64,000 bases of DNA, taken from assembly GCF_947495705.1 (NCBI RefSeq), contig NZ_CANLZR010000005.1, positions 186,001-250,000 of the forward strand, read 5' to 3'. This document shows positions 17,353-26,110 of this stretch, piece after piece. The DNA comes from an uncultured Phycicoccus sp. (lineage in GTDB: Bacteria; Actinomycetota; Actinomycetes; Actinomycetales; Dermatophilaceae). The notes under the pieces are model-generated. The model searched no databases. It had not been told where the DNA came from and saw only the letters and a program-made list of their open reading frames with translations. A program made the translations under genes and the position numbers. How positions within the stretch are numbered: position 1 is the first letter of the stretch; every line of letters starts with the position of its first letter.

Positions 17353-20079
17353 TCACGCGGTCTCCGGCATGGCGTCCGCGAGCTCGGCGCGCGAGCGGAT
17401 CCCGAGCTTGAGGTAGACGTGCCGCAGGTGGTACTCGACCGTCTTCGGGGAGAGGAAGAGCGCCGCCGCCGCCTCGCGGGTCGTCGCACCGCCAGCGAGG
17501 ATGCGGGCGACCTGCCGTTCCTGTGGGGTCAGCTGCTCGACCCCCGAGACCCCCCGCCGCTGGGCGCTCTCCCCCGTCGCCTTGAGCTCGGTCTCGGCCC
17601 GGTCCGCCCACACCCGCGCCCCGAGCGCGTCGAAGGTGCCGAGCGCCGAGCGCAGGACGGGCCGGGCGTCCACGCGGCGGCGGGACCGGCGGAGCCGCGC
17701 CCCGTAGGCGAGCTCGGTCCGGGCGGTCTCGAACCCGTCGAGGGTGCGGGCATGGTGCTCGAGCGCGACCTGGAAGTGCTCGTCGACCGCGTCGTCGGGG
17801 GCGACGAGCCCGAGCCCCCGCGCCGCGCGGGCCAGCGACCACGGCTGGCCCTTCGCGCGCGCCCGGTCGGCGTACCGCCGCGCCTGGCTGCGCGCCTCGT
17901 CACCGGAGCCGACCCGGAGCAGCGCCTCGACGAGCTCCGGCCCGGGTGAGATGTCGACGTCGTCGAAGCCCGACGCCGCGAGCAGCCGGTCCACCTCCTG
18001 GAACCGCGTGAGCGCCGCCTCGGCCCGTCCGAGGCCGAGGTCGAGCTCCGCGAGCGCCGTCACCGACCAGACCTCGAAGAACCCCAGCTGCCGCTCCCGC
18101 GCCGACGCCAGGGCCTCCTCGGCGTGGGCGAGACACTCCGCCTCGGCCCCGCGCCGGGCCTCGAGCCAGGCGAGACCGGCGAGGCACGCGGCGAGGTCCG
18201 TCGCCTGTCCCGCCTCCCGGGCGAGCTGGACCCCCTCGGTGTAGGAGGCCGTCGCGTCGTCCCAACGGTCGGTGGTCGCCTGGTCCCGGCCGACGTAGAA
18301 CAGCAGCACGGGCAGGACCGCGAGGTCGGTCCTGCTCCGGACGTGCCCCATGACGGCGGCGACCTGCTCGCGGCCACCGCTCTCCCGCAGGAACAGCGTC
18401 CCGAGGACCACCCACGGCGCGAGCGGAGGGTCCGCCAGCAGGCCGGGGTCCTCCCGGGTCCGGGCCAGCGCCTCGTGCAGGCGGTCCGCGCCCCCGGTGC
18501 CCGCGGCGACGCCGGCGATACCGGTCGCCACGAGAGCGATCCACGCGGAGCGGGCCGACAGCCGTGGCCGGAGTGCCTCGATCGCGGCGGCGGCGCGGCT
18601 CATCGCGGTCGCGTCCCCGACGAACTGGGCGGCGACCACCGCCTCGCCGAGCAGCTCCACCGCCCGGTCCGGGTGCCCGGCCGCGATCTGGGCGCCGGTC
18701 GCCACGAGCGCGTCGTACGCCCGGACCGGGTCGCCCGCACGGACCGCGATGGTCGCGTCGAGCACCGCGACGCGCACCTCCAGCGCCTCGGGCACCGGGC
18801 GGAGCCTCGCCCGCGCGAGCAGCTCCAGCGCCACGTCCGCACCGCCGGCCCGCCAGGCGCTCTCCGCAGCCGCGACGAGGTGCTCGGCCTCGTCTGCGGG
18901 CCGGGTGGCGAGCGAGGCGGCCCGCCGGAAGCCGGCCGCCGCCACCGCGTACGCACCCCGCAGGCTCGCCCGCTCCGCGGCGCGCGCGAGCTCGGCCGCG
19001 ACCCGGGCATCCGGGCCGACGGCGGCCTCGCCGAGGTGCCAGGCCCGCCGGTCGTCCTCGGCCGGGAGCGCGGCCGCCACCGCCTCGTGCACGGCCCGGC
19101 GCTCGGCCGGTGTCGCCCGGGCGTACACCCCGGACGGCACGAGCCCGTGCCGGAAGACGACCCGCCCGAGGTCGACGGCGAGCAGCCGCGCGGACCGGGC
19201 CTCGTCCAGCGCCGACACGTTGACGCCCAGGTGAGCGCAGGCCCGGGTCACGACCCCCAGGTCGTCGACCCCGCTGGCCGCGACGAGGACGGCGGTCCGC
19301 GCGCCCGCCGACAGCCCCTGCGCCCGCTGCGCGAAGGCGTCCGCCACCGACTGCGGGACCGGAACGGGGACCCCCTCGGGGAGGGCGAGGAGGGCGTCGA
19401 GGTCCTGGGCGAGCTCGAGCACGGCGAGGGGGTTCCCCCCGGTCACCGAGTGGAGCCGGGTCGCCGCGGCATCGGAGACGGCGCCGACCTCGGCCCGGAC
19501 CAGGGCCGCCGCCTCGGCGTCCGTGAGCCCGCCGACCGGCAGCGACGGCAGCTCGGCGTCACCGACGACGCACGGGATGTCGGCGCGGACCGCGAACAGG
19601 AGGCACAGCGGGTCGGCGGACAACCGTCGCGCCGCGAAGCACAGGGCCTGCGAGGACGGGACGTCCAGGTGATGGGCGTCGTCGACGACGCAGAGCATCG
19701 GCGCGTCCTCCGCGGCCCGGCTCAGCAGGCTGAGCGTCGCTGCCCCGACCGCGAACCGCTGCGCCCCGGACCCCGGCGTCAGGGCCAGGGCGGAGCCGAG
19801 GGCCGCGGCCTGGGGCGCGGGGATGCTCGGGAGGAAGGACAGGACCGGGCGGAGCAGCTGAAGGAGCCCGCCGAACGGGACCTCACGCTCGGCGGCCACC
19901 CCGGTCGCCCACAGGACGGGCATCCGGGCCTCGCGGGCGCGGCCGGCGGCGTCCTCGAGCAGCGTGCTCTTGCCGATCCCGGCCTCGCCGATGAGCACCA
20001 GGGTGCCGCTGCGGCCGACGCGCGCCGAGGTGACCAGGGCATCGAGGACCTGGCGTTCGCTCTCGCGGCCGACCAGCAC
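17353..20079 (-). CDS. Large ATP-binding LuxR (LAL) transcriptional regulator
   Basis: A 908-residue STAND-type regulator. An N-terminal NTPase domain has Walker A GEAGIGKSTLLED (residues 31-43) and Walker B MLCVVDDAHHLD; a long TPR-like helical middle follows; a LuxR helix-turn-helix closes the protein (LTPQERQVARILAGG, TTREAAAALFLSPKTVEYHLRHVYLKLGI). GTG 20079 is 6 nt after a TAGACT hexamer, a leaderless arrangement. It is divergent from the methyltransferase gene at 20181 with only 101 bp between them, so it probably controls that gene and the fusion gene after it, in response to an unidentified ligand. Confidence 0.92.
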   Translation of the reverse strand: MLVGRESERQVLDALVTSARVGRSGTLVLIGEAGIGKSTLLEDAAGRAREARMPVLWATGVAAEREVPFGGLLQLLRPVLSFLPSIPAPQAAALGSALALTPGSGAQRFAVGAATLSLLSRAAEDAPMLCVVDDAHHLDVPSSQALCFAARRLSADPLCLLFAVRADIPCVVGDAELPSLPVGGLTDAEAAALVRAEVGAVSDAAATRLHSVTGGNPLAVLELAQDLDALLALPEGVPVPVPQSVADAFAQRAQGLSAGARTAVLVAASGVDDLGVVTRACAHLGVNVSALDEARSARLLAVDLGRVVFRHGLVPSGVYARATPAERRAVHEAVAAALPAEDDRRAWHLGEAAVGPDARVAAELARAAERASLRGAYAVAAAGFRRAASLATRPADEAEHLVAAAESAWRAGGADVALELLARARLRPVPEALEVRVAVLDATIAVRAGDPVRAYDALVATGAQIAAGHPDRAVELLGEAVVAAQFVGDATAMSRAAAAIEALRPRLSARSAWIALVATGIAGVAAGTGGADRLHEALARTREDPGLLADPPLAPWVVLGTLFLRESGGREQVAAVMGHVRSRTDLAVLPVLLFYVGRDQATTDRWDDATASYTEGVQLAREAGQATDLAACLAGLAWLEARRGAEAECLAHAEEALASARERQLGFFEVWSVTALAELDLGLGRAEAALTRFQEVDRLLAASGFDDVDISPGPELVEALLRVGSGDEARSQARRYADRARAKGQPWSLARAARGLGLVAPDDAVDEHFQVALEHHARTLDGFETARTELAYGARLRRSRRRVDARPVLRSALGTFDALGARVWADRAETELKATGESAQRRGVSGVEQLTPQERQVARILAGGATTREAAAALFLSPKTVEYHLRHVYLKLGIRSRAELADAMPETA

Positions 20080-20085
20080 CTCGCC

Positions 20086-20091
20086 AGTCTA
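20086..20091 (-). promoter_or_regulatory. Putative leaderless -10 (TAGACT) for the LAL regulator
   Basis: TAGACT is separated by 6 nt from GTG 20079 on the minus strand; no Shine-Dalgarno sequence is needed. Confidence 0.5.
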
Positions 20092-20180
20092 GGGAGGAGA
20101 CCAGGGGGGTCCCCGGATGCGGCGGGGCGGCCCGGACGCGGAGCCTGGCGGGACCAGCACCCACCACCGAGGAGCACCCC

Positions 20181-21269
20181 ATGACCACCATCGAGCAGAC
20201 CCCCACCCGCGACGTCGACCCCGACAAGCTGATGTCCTTCGTCTTCCAGGCCGTCGGCGAGGTCGGCGCGGCCCTCAACACGGCGCTGGTCGTCATGGGC
20301 GACGCGCTCGGGTACTACACGACCATGGCCGACGGGGAGCCGATCACGCCCGCGGCCCTCGCCGAGCGCACCGGGACCGCCGAGCCCTACGCCCGCGAGT
20401 GGCTCAGCGCCCAGGCCGCCGGGGGCTACGTCGAGTACGACGCTCCGACCCGCACCTACACCCTCCCCCCGGAGCAGGCCGTCGCGCTCGCGGACCCGAC
20501 GAGCCCCGCCTACCTTCCCGGGTTCTTCCAGATCGCGCACGGCACCGTCCGCGACACCCCCGCCGTCCTCGGCGCGGCGCGGACGGGTGACGGCATCGGC
20601 TGGCACGCGCACAACACCGACGTGCACCACGGCTGCGAGCGGTTCTTCCGCTCGATGTACAACGGCCACCTCCTCGGCGAGTGGCTGCCGGCGCTCGAGG
20701 GGGTCGTCGGCAAGCTCGACCGCGGTGCGCGGGTGGCCGACGTCGGCTGCGGTCACGGCGCCTCCACCATCCTCATGGCCCGCGCCTTCCCGGCCTCGAC
20801 CTTCGTCGGCTCCGACTACCACGCGGCGTCCGTCGAGATCGCCCGGCAGCGGGCGCACGAGGCCGGGGTGGCGGACCGGGTGACCTTCGAGGTGGCCTCG
20901 GCGACGGAGTTCACCGGCGCCGGCTACGACCTCGTGACGATGTTCGACTGCCTGCACGACATGGGCGACCCGGTCGGGGCCGCCGCCCACGTGCGCACGG
21001 CGATCGCGGACGACGGCACCTGGATGGTGGTCGAGCCCATGGCCGGCGACCACGTGGAGGACAACCTCACCCCGGTCGGCCGGGCGTTCTACGGCTTCTC
21101 CACGCTGCTCTGCACGCCGGCGTCGCTGTCGCAGGACGTCGGTCTCGCCCTCGGCACCCAGGCGGGCCCGGCCCGGATCCGGGACGTCACGGTGGCCGGC
21201 GGCTTCACCGGCGGCTTCCGCACCGCCGCGTCGACCCCGTTCAACAACGTGTTCGAGATCCGTCCGTGA
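20181..21269 (+). CDS. SAM-dependent methyltransferase with N-terminal winged helix (Rv2258c type)
   Basis: A 362-residue protein. Residues about 20-100 form a winged-helix dimerisation domain (ITPAALAERTGTAEPYAREWL), followed by a class I methyltransferase domain with motif I VADVGCGHGASTILMARAFP and a DYHAASVEIAR strand-2 region. The architecture is that of Rv2258c-like and small-molecule O-methyltransferases. ATG 20181 follows GAGGAG by 7 nt. The gene is divergent from the LAL regulator and 47 nt upstream of the hydrolase-glycosyltransferase gene, hinting at a common small-molecule modification pathway; the substrate is unknown. Confidence 0.87.
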   Translation: MTTIEQTPTRDVDPDKLMSFVFQAVGEVGAALNTALVVMGDALGYYTTMADGEPITPAALAERTGTAEPYAREWLSAQAAGGYVEYDAPTRTYTLPPEQAVALADPTSPAYLPGFFQIAHGTVRDTPAVLGAARTGDGIGWHAHNTDVHHGCERFFRSMYNGHLLGEWLPALEGVVGKLDRGARVADVGCGHGASTILMARAFPASTFVGSDYHAASVEIARQRAHEAGVADRVTFEVASATEFTGAGYDLVTMFDCLHDMGDPVGAAAHVRTAIADDGTWMVVEPMAGDHVEDNLTPVGRAFYGFSTLLCTPASLSQDVGLALGTQAGPARIRDVTVAGGFTGGFRTAASTPFNNVFEIRP

Positions 21270-21316
21270 GGAGGTCCGAGGGTGACGGCGGAGCCGGCCG
21301 GGTGGAGACTGCCGGG

Positions 21317-23452
21317 ATGGGGCAGGACCCGAGCCGGGCCGCGGACCCGGACGTGAGCGGCGTCGCGGTCCGGGACGGGGTGGAGCTCGCCTACGAGGTC
21401 TTCGGCCGGCAGCACTCCCCCACGGTCCTGCTGCTGCCCACCTGGTCCATCATTCCCTCGCGGCACTGGAAGGGGCAGGTGGCGTACCTGTCGCGGCGCT
21501 ACCGGGTCGTGACGTTCGACGGGCGCGGCTCGGGACGGTCGAGCCGTCCCGCCGGGGCCGAGGCGTACACGAACCGTGAGTACGCGCAGGACGTGCTCGC
21601 GGTCCTGGAGGCCACCGGCACCGAGCAGGCGGTGCTCGTCAGCCTGTCGTGCGGGGCCGCGTGGTCGGTGCACGTCGCGGCGGAGCATCCCGAGCGCGTG
21701 CTGGGGATCGTCGCGATCGCCCCGTCGTGCGGGCTCGACGTCCCGACCCCGGGCCGGGACCACCTGCGGTGGGACGAGCGGCCCGCGACGACGCGCGGCT
21801 GGGCGAAGTACAACAAGCACTACTGGCTCGACGGGGGGTACGAGGACTTCGTCCGGTTCTTCTTCGCCCAGATGTACTCCGAACCGCACTCGACGAAACA
21901 GATCGAGGACTGCATCGGGTGGGCCCACGGCATCGACGGCCGCATCCTGGCCGACACCCACGCCGGCCGCGAGGGGTACGACGGCGCGGTGTGCGAACCG
22001 CTCGCCCCGCTGGCCCGGCAGGTGCGCTGCCCGGTCCTGGTCCTGCACGGCACCGACGACCGGGTCCGCCCGCCGGGGTTCGGCGAGCGGCTCGCCGAGC
22101 TGACCGGCGGTGATCTCGTGCTCCTCGAGGGCAGCGGGCACGGCCCGCACGCCCGCGACCCGGTCCGGGTCAACCACCTCCTGGCCGGGTTCGTCGACCG
22201 GGTGGTGCCGCGGCCGGCGCAGCCCCGGTGGTCACGAGCCGCCGGGCGGCGACCCCGGGCGCTGTACCTGTCCTCCCCCATCGGTCTCGGCCACGCCCGA
22301 CGGGACGTGGCCGTCGCGGCTGCCCTGCGCGAGCGCCATCCCGACCTGCAGGTCGACTGGCTCGCGCAGGACCCCGTCACCCGGGTCCTGTCCGAGCAGG
22401 GCGAGCACGTGCACCCCGCCTCGCGGTGGCTGCGCAACGAGTCCGGCCACATCGAGCACGAGTGCGGGGAGCACGACCTGCACGCCTTCCAGGCGATCCG
22501 GCGGATGGACGAGATCCTCGTCGCGAACTTCATGCTGTTCGCCGACCTCGTCGCCGACGAGCCGTACGACCTCGTCGTCGCCGACGAGGCCTGGGAGGTC
22601 GACCACTTCCTCCACGAGAACCCCGAGCTCAAGCGCTTCTCGTTCGCCTGGCTCACGGACTTCGTCGGGTGGCTGCCGATGCCCGACGGCGGAGCCGAGG
22701 AGGCGCGGCTCACCGCGGACTACAACGCCGAGATGCTCGAGCAGCGAGCCCGGTACGCGCGGATCCGCGACGCCTCCGTCTTCGTCGGCAACCCGGCCGA
22801 CGTCGTGCCGGACGACTTCGGGCCCGGCCTGCCGAGCATCCGGACGTGGACGGCGGAGCACTTCGACTTCGCCGGGTACGTCACCGGCTTCGACCCCGCG
22901 GCGGTGACCACCGGCGCCGACCTGCGGGCCGGGCTCGGCATCGGCGACGACGAGCGGCTGTGCCTCGTCACCGTCGGCGGGTCGGGCGTCGGGACCTCGC
23001 TGCTGCGCCGGGTGCTCGACGCGGTGCCCGTCGCCCGCGCGCTGGCCCCGGACCTGCGCTTCCTCGTCGTCGCGGGGCCCCGGATCGACCCGGCGTCCCT
23101 GCCGGCCGTGCCCGGTGCGCACGTCGTGGGCTACCTCCCGGACCTCTACCGGTACCTCGCCGCCTGCGACCTGGCGGTCGTGCAGGGCGGGCTCACGACG
23201 TGCATGGAGCTGACGGCCCTCGGCAAGCGCTTCGTCTACGTCCCGCTGCGCCACCACTTCGAGCAGACCTTCCACGTGCGGCACCGGCTCGAGCAGTACG
23301 GCGCGGGCCGGATGCTCACCTACGACGAGGCCGCCGACCGCGACGCCCTCGCAAGGGTCCTCCTCGACGAGCTGGCCCGCGACGTCGCCTACCGGCCCGT
23401 CGAGACCGACGGCGCCGCCCGGGCGGCGGACGTGCTGAGCGCCGTGTTCTGA
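21317..23452 (+). CDS. Alpha/beta-hydrolase fused to a GT-B glycosyltransferase
   Basis: A 711-residue two-domain protein. The N-terminal third is an alpha/beta hydrolase: oxyanion region LLPTWSIIPSRHWKGQV, nucleophile elbow LVSLSCGAAW (S-x-S-x-G instead of the usual G-x-S-x-G), acid in HGTDDRVRP, and catalytic His in GSGHGPH. From about residue 315 a glycosyltransferase domain follows, starting YLSSPIGLGHARRDVAVAAAL, with the donor-binding part VVQGGLTTCMELTALGKRFVYVPL typical of MurG/UGT-like enzymes. I choose ATG 21317; the track ORF begins inside the methyltransferase gene. No signal peptide or membrane segment is seen, so it should act in the cytoplasm. Which acyl or glycosyl compound it handles is unknown. 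Confidence 0.85.
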   Translation: MGQDPSRAADPDVSGVAVRDGVELAYEVFGRQHSPTVLLLPTWSIIPSRHWKGQVAYLSRRYRVVTFDGRGSGRSSRPAGAEAYTNREYAQDVLAVLEATGTEQAVLVSLSCGAAWSVHVAAEHPERVLGIVAIAPSCGLDVPTPGRDHLRWDERPATTRGWAKYNKHYWLDGGYEDFVRFFFAQMYSEPHSTKQIEDCIGWAHGIDGRILADTHAGREGYDGAVCEPLAPLARQVRCPVLVLHGTDDRVRPPGFGERLAELTGGDLVLLEGSGHGPHARDPVRVNHLLAGFVDRVVPRPAQPRWSRAAGRRPRALYLSSPIGLGHARRDVAVAAALRERHPDLQVDWLAQDPVTRVLSEQGEHVHPASRWLRNESGHIEHECGEHDLHAFQAIRRMDEILVANFMLFADLVADEPYDLVVADEAWEVDHFLHENPELKRFSFAWLTDFVGWLPMPDGGAEEARLTADYNAEMLEQRARYARIRDASVFVGNPADVVPDDFGPGLPSIRTWTAEHFDFAGYVTGFDPAAVTTGADLRAGLGIGDDERLCLVTVGGSGVGTSLLRRVLDAVPVARALAPDLRFLVVAGPRIDPASLPAVPGAHVVGYLPDLYRYLAACDLAVVQGGLTTCMELTALGKRFVYVPLRHHFEQTFHVRHRLEQYGAGRMLTYDEAADRDALARVLLDELARDVAYRPVETDGAARAADVLSAVF

Positions 23453-23479
23453 CCGGGCCGGGCGCGGCGGTGCCGGGGC

Positions 23480-24385
23480 TCAGAGGCCGAGGGCGTCGTG
23501 CACCTCGAGGGTGGCGGTCGAGCGGTTCATCGTGATGAAGTGCAGCCCCGGCGCGCCCTCGTCGAGCATCCGCCGGCCGATCTCGGTGGCGATCTGCACC
23601 CCGACGGCACGCACCGCCGCCGGGTCGTCCTTGACGGCCTCGAGCCGCGCGACGACCGTCGGCGGCAGCGGCGTCCCCATGAGGTCGGACATCCGCTGGA
23701 TCTGCCGGACGTTCGTCACCGGCATGAGCCCCGGCGTGATCGGCAGGTCGCGGCGCGCGGCCACCCGGTCCCGCAGCCGCAGGTAGCTGTCGGCGTCGAA
23801 GACCATCTGGGTGATGGCGAACGTCGCCCCCGCGTCGGCCTTGCGGACGAGGACCTCGACGTCGTGGTCGAGGTCGGGGCTGTCCGGGTGCACGTCGGGG
23901 AAGGCCGCGACCCCGACCGTGAAGTCGCCGAGGCCGCGCACGAGCCGGACGAGGTCGTCGGCGTGGTCGAGACCCTCGGGGTGCGCCGTCCACTCGCCGC
24001 GCACGTTGCCGGGCGGGTCACCCCGCAGGGCGAGGATGTTGCGCACCCCCGAGGCGGCGTAGTGCCCGACGACCTGGCGCAGCTCGCGCACCGCGGCGCC
24101 GACGCAGGTGAGGTGCGCCAGCGGGGTCAGCGAGGTCTCGTCGGCGATCCGGGCCGTCACCCGCACCGTCCGGTCCTGGGTCGTGCCGCCCGCCCCGTAC
24201 GTGACCGAGACGAACGCCGGCCGGACCCGCTCGAGGCGCCGGACGGCGTCCCACAGCAGTGCCTCGGCGGCGTCGTCCTTCGGGGGGAAGAACTCGAAGC
24301 TGATGGACGGCCGGTCCGAGCGCAGGCGTGTCGGGATGGACGCCACGAGGTGCTCGGGGCGCCCTCCTCCTCCGTACTGGGCCAT
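23480..24385 (-). CDS. metF: Methylenetetrahydrofolate reductase
   Basis: A 301-residue TIM-barrel flavoprotein that reduces 5,10-methylene-THF to 5-methyl-THF for methionine synthesis. Family features: SISFEFFPPKDDAAE near the N-terminus with the catalytic Glu, FVSVTYGAGGTTQDRT, NILALRGDPP, and FAITQMVFDADSYLRL. ATG 24385 has a TAGCCT hexamer 7 nt upstream; the longer track ORF is only open frame. It is divergent from idsA, matching the Rv2172c-idsA2 arrangement of mycobacteria. Confidence 0.93.
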   Translation of the reverse strand: MAQYGGGGRPEHLVASIPTRLRSDRPSISFEFFPPKDDAAEALLWDAVRRLERVRPAFVSVTYGAGGTTQDRTVRVTARIADETSLTPLAHLTCVGAAVRELRQVVGHYAASGVRNILALRGDPPGNVRGEWTAHPEGLDHADDLVRLVRGLGDFTVGVAAFPDVHPDSPDLDHDVEVLVRKADAGATFAITQMVFDADSYLRLRDRVAARRDLPITPGLMPVTNVRQIQRMSDLMGTPLPPTVVARLEAVKDDPAAVRAVGVQIATEIGRRMLDEGAPGLHFITMNRSTATLEVHDALGL

Positions 24386-24392
24386 GGCGCCG

Positions 24393-24398
24393 AGGCTA
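24393..24398 (-). promoter_or_regulatory. Putative leaderless -10 (TAGCCT) for metF
   Basis: TAGCCT is followed by 7 nt and ATG 24385 on the minus strand. On the plus strand TAGGCT at 24416-24421 may be the -10 of the divergent idsA gene, which has its own ribosome site. Confidence 0.5.
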
Positions 24399-24469
24399 CG
24401 CGAGCAGCCACCCCGTAGGCTCGGTCGCGCCATCATCCGAACCCCCCACGCCCCGCTCCAGGAGCCCTC

Positions 24470-25555
24470 GTGACCAGCGTGCTCGACACCGCCGACCTGC
24501 GGCGCCGGGTACAGGCCGTCCTCGACGCCGAGCTCGGCGCGCAGGCCGGCGTCCTGGCCGAGCTCGGCCCGGACGTCGAGGACCTGCTGCACGCCGTCGG
24601 CGGTCTCCTGCGGGGCGGCAAGCGGCTGCGTGCGGCGTTCCTCTACTGGGGGGCGCGGGCGGCCGGGATCGCCGACTCCGAGGCGCTGGTCCGCCTGGCC
24701 TCCGCGATGGAGCTGTTCCAGGCGGCGGCGCTCATCCACGACGACGTCATGGACGACTCCGACACCCGCCGTGGCCGGCCGGCCGCGCACCGGGCCCTCG
24801 CCACCCGGCACGCGGCCCGCGGCTGGTCCGGCGACGACGAGCGCTTCGGCCTCGCCGGCGCCGTCCTCGCGGGCAACCTCTGCCTCACCTGGACCGACGA
24901 GATGTACGCCCGCTGCGGCCTTCCCGAGGCCGACCTCGCCCGGGGCCGCCCGGTGTTCGACCGGATGCGCACCCAGCTCATGGCCGGTCAGTTCCTCGAC
25001 GTCGTCGAGTCGATGCGCCCGTGGGACGGCGTCGCCGACGCCGAGCGGGTCGAGCGGGCCGGGCGGGTCATCCGGTACAAGAGCGCGAAGTACACCGTCG
25101 AGCACCCCCTCCTCATCGGCGCCACGGTCGGCGGGCTCGACGACGCCGGGCTCGCGGCGCTCTCGCGCTACGGCCTCGACCTGGGCCGGGCCTTCCAGCT
25201 GCGCGACGACCTGCTCGGCGTCTTCGGCGACCCCGAGCAGACCGGCAAGCCCGCGGGCGACGACCTGCGCGAGGGCAAGCGCACCGTCCTGCTCGCGCAC
25301 GCCCTCGCCGGCGCCGGGGACGACGGCCGGGCCCGGGTCGAGCACCTGCTCGGCCGGGCCGACCTCGCCGCCGACGACGTCGACGAGCTGCGGGCCGTCA
25401 TCACCGGGTCCGGCGCGGTCGACCTCCTCGAGGACGAGATCGGCCGGCTCGCGGCCACCGCCCGGGAGGCGCTCACGGGGGCCCCGGCCCTGGACGACGA
25501 GGCCCGCGGGGTCCTGCTCGACCTCGTGACGACGGCCACGGCCCGCTCGGCCTGA
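24470..25555 (+). CDS. idsA: Polyprenyl diphosphate synthase (trans-isoprenyl, GGPP-type)
   Basis: A 361-residue all-helical prenyltransferase that condenses IPP with allylic diphosphates. The first Asp-rich motif is HDDVMDDSDTRRGRP (about residue 90) and the second is FQLRDDLLGVFGD, both binding Mg-diphosphate; GGKRLRA binds IPP. Bulk around the chain-length region cannot be judged reliably; geranylgeranyl product is a guess from family. GTG 24470 follows AGGAG. The product would feed quinone, carotenoid or lipid-carrier synthesis. Gene order with metF and the Rv2175c homologue equals the mycobacterial idsA2 locus. Confidence 0.92.
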   Translation: MTSVLDTADLRRRVQAVLDAELGAQAGVLAELGPDVEDLLHAVGGLLRGGKRLRAAFLYWGARAAGIADSEALVRLASAMELFQAAALIHDDVMDDSDTRRGRPAAHRALATRHAARGWSGDDERFGLAGAVLAGNLCLTWTDEMYARCGLPEADLARGRPVFDRMRTQLMAGQFLDVVESMRPWDGVADAERVERAGRVIRYKSAKYTVEHPLLIGATVGGLDDAGLAALSRYGLDLGRAFQLRDDLLGVFGDPEQTGKPAGDDLREGKRTVLLAHALAGAGDDGRARVEHLLGRADLAADDVDELRAVITGSGAVDLLEDEIGRLAATAREALTGAPALDDEARGVLLDLVTTATARSA

Positions 25556-25577
25556 CGGCCGGCGGGGCGCTGGGGCG

Positions 25578-25961
25578 CTAGAAGGCCTCTTCCATCGCGC
25601 GCCGCCGGACCTCGGTCTTGAAGCCGGCGCGGATGGCGTCGATCGGGGTGCCGGGCACCGGCAACGTGGGGTCAGGGGTGTGCAGCCAGCGGACGATCTC
25701 CTCGTCGTTCATCCCGCCGTCGGCGAGGACCGTGAAGGTCCCCTTGAGCGCGTGGAGGGGGCCGTCGTCGCCGATGAACCCTTCGGGGACGGCCAGAACG
25801 CGACGCTCCCCGACGCGGACCGCGAGCAGCTCGCGGTCCTCGATGAGCCGGCGGGCGTCGGCGAGCCGCAGGCCGAGGCGTTCGGCGAGGTCGGGCAGGG
25901 TCACCCAGGCCGGGACGAGGGCCTCGACGTCGGGTGTGGGGTCGGGCGCGGAGTCACTCAC
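25578..25961 (-). CDS. Rv2175c-family DNA-binding protein
   Basis: A 127-residue protein with a central winged helix-turn-helix (WVTLPDLAERLGLRLADARRLIEDRELLAVRVG) and a conserved C-terminal domain (LHALKGTFTVLADGGMNDEEIVRWLHT). GTG 25961 (VSDSAPDPTPD) fits the family; the track start adds unrelated sequence. In M. tuberculosis Rv2175c is a substrate of the neighbouring kinase PknL, reported on Thr9; here residue 9 of the chosen start is also a Thr in an acidic, Pro-rich N-terminus. The kinase is two genes away. DNA target unknown. Confidence 0.88.
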   Translation of the reverse strand: MSDSAPDPTPDVEALVPAWVTLPDLAERLGLRLADARRLIEDRELLAVRVGERRVLAVPEGFIGDDGPLHALKGTFTVLADGGMNDEEIVRWLHTPDPTLPVPGTPIDAIRAGFKTEVRRRAMEEAF

Positions 25962-26110
25962 GCGGCCAGGGTGCCACAGGCGACACGCCCGCCGTGCGGG
26001 TCCACTCCTGCGAGTACCGGGCGTATCATGCGTCACTCCGCTACCGTTGGCCATCACAGTACCCATCCGCCCCAATCGCACCGGGCGTCTCGAGGCCGAA
26101 GGACCGTGTC

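Noticed and set aside
25962-26110. Riboswitch (ydaO type) before the LysM gene
   Set aside because: Actinobacterial cell-wall hydrolase genes often carry one, but this gap is under 150 nt and no conserved ydaO blocks are seen.
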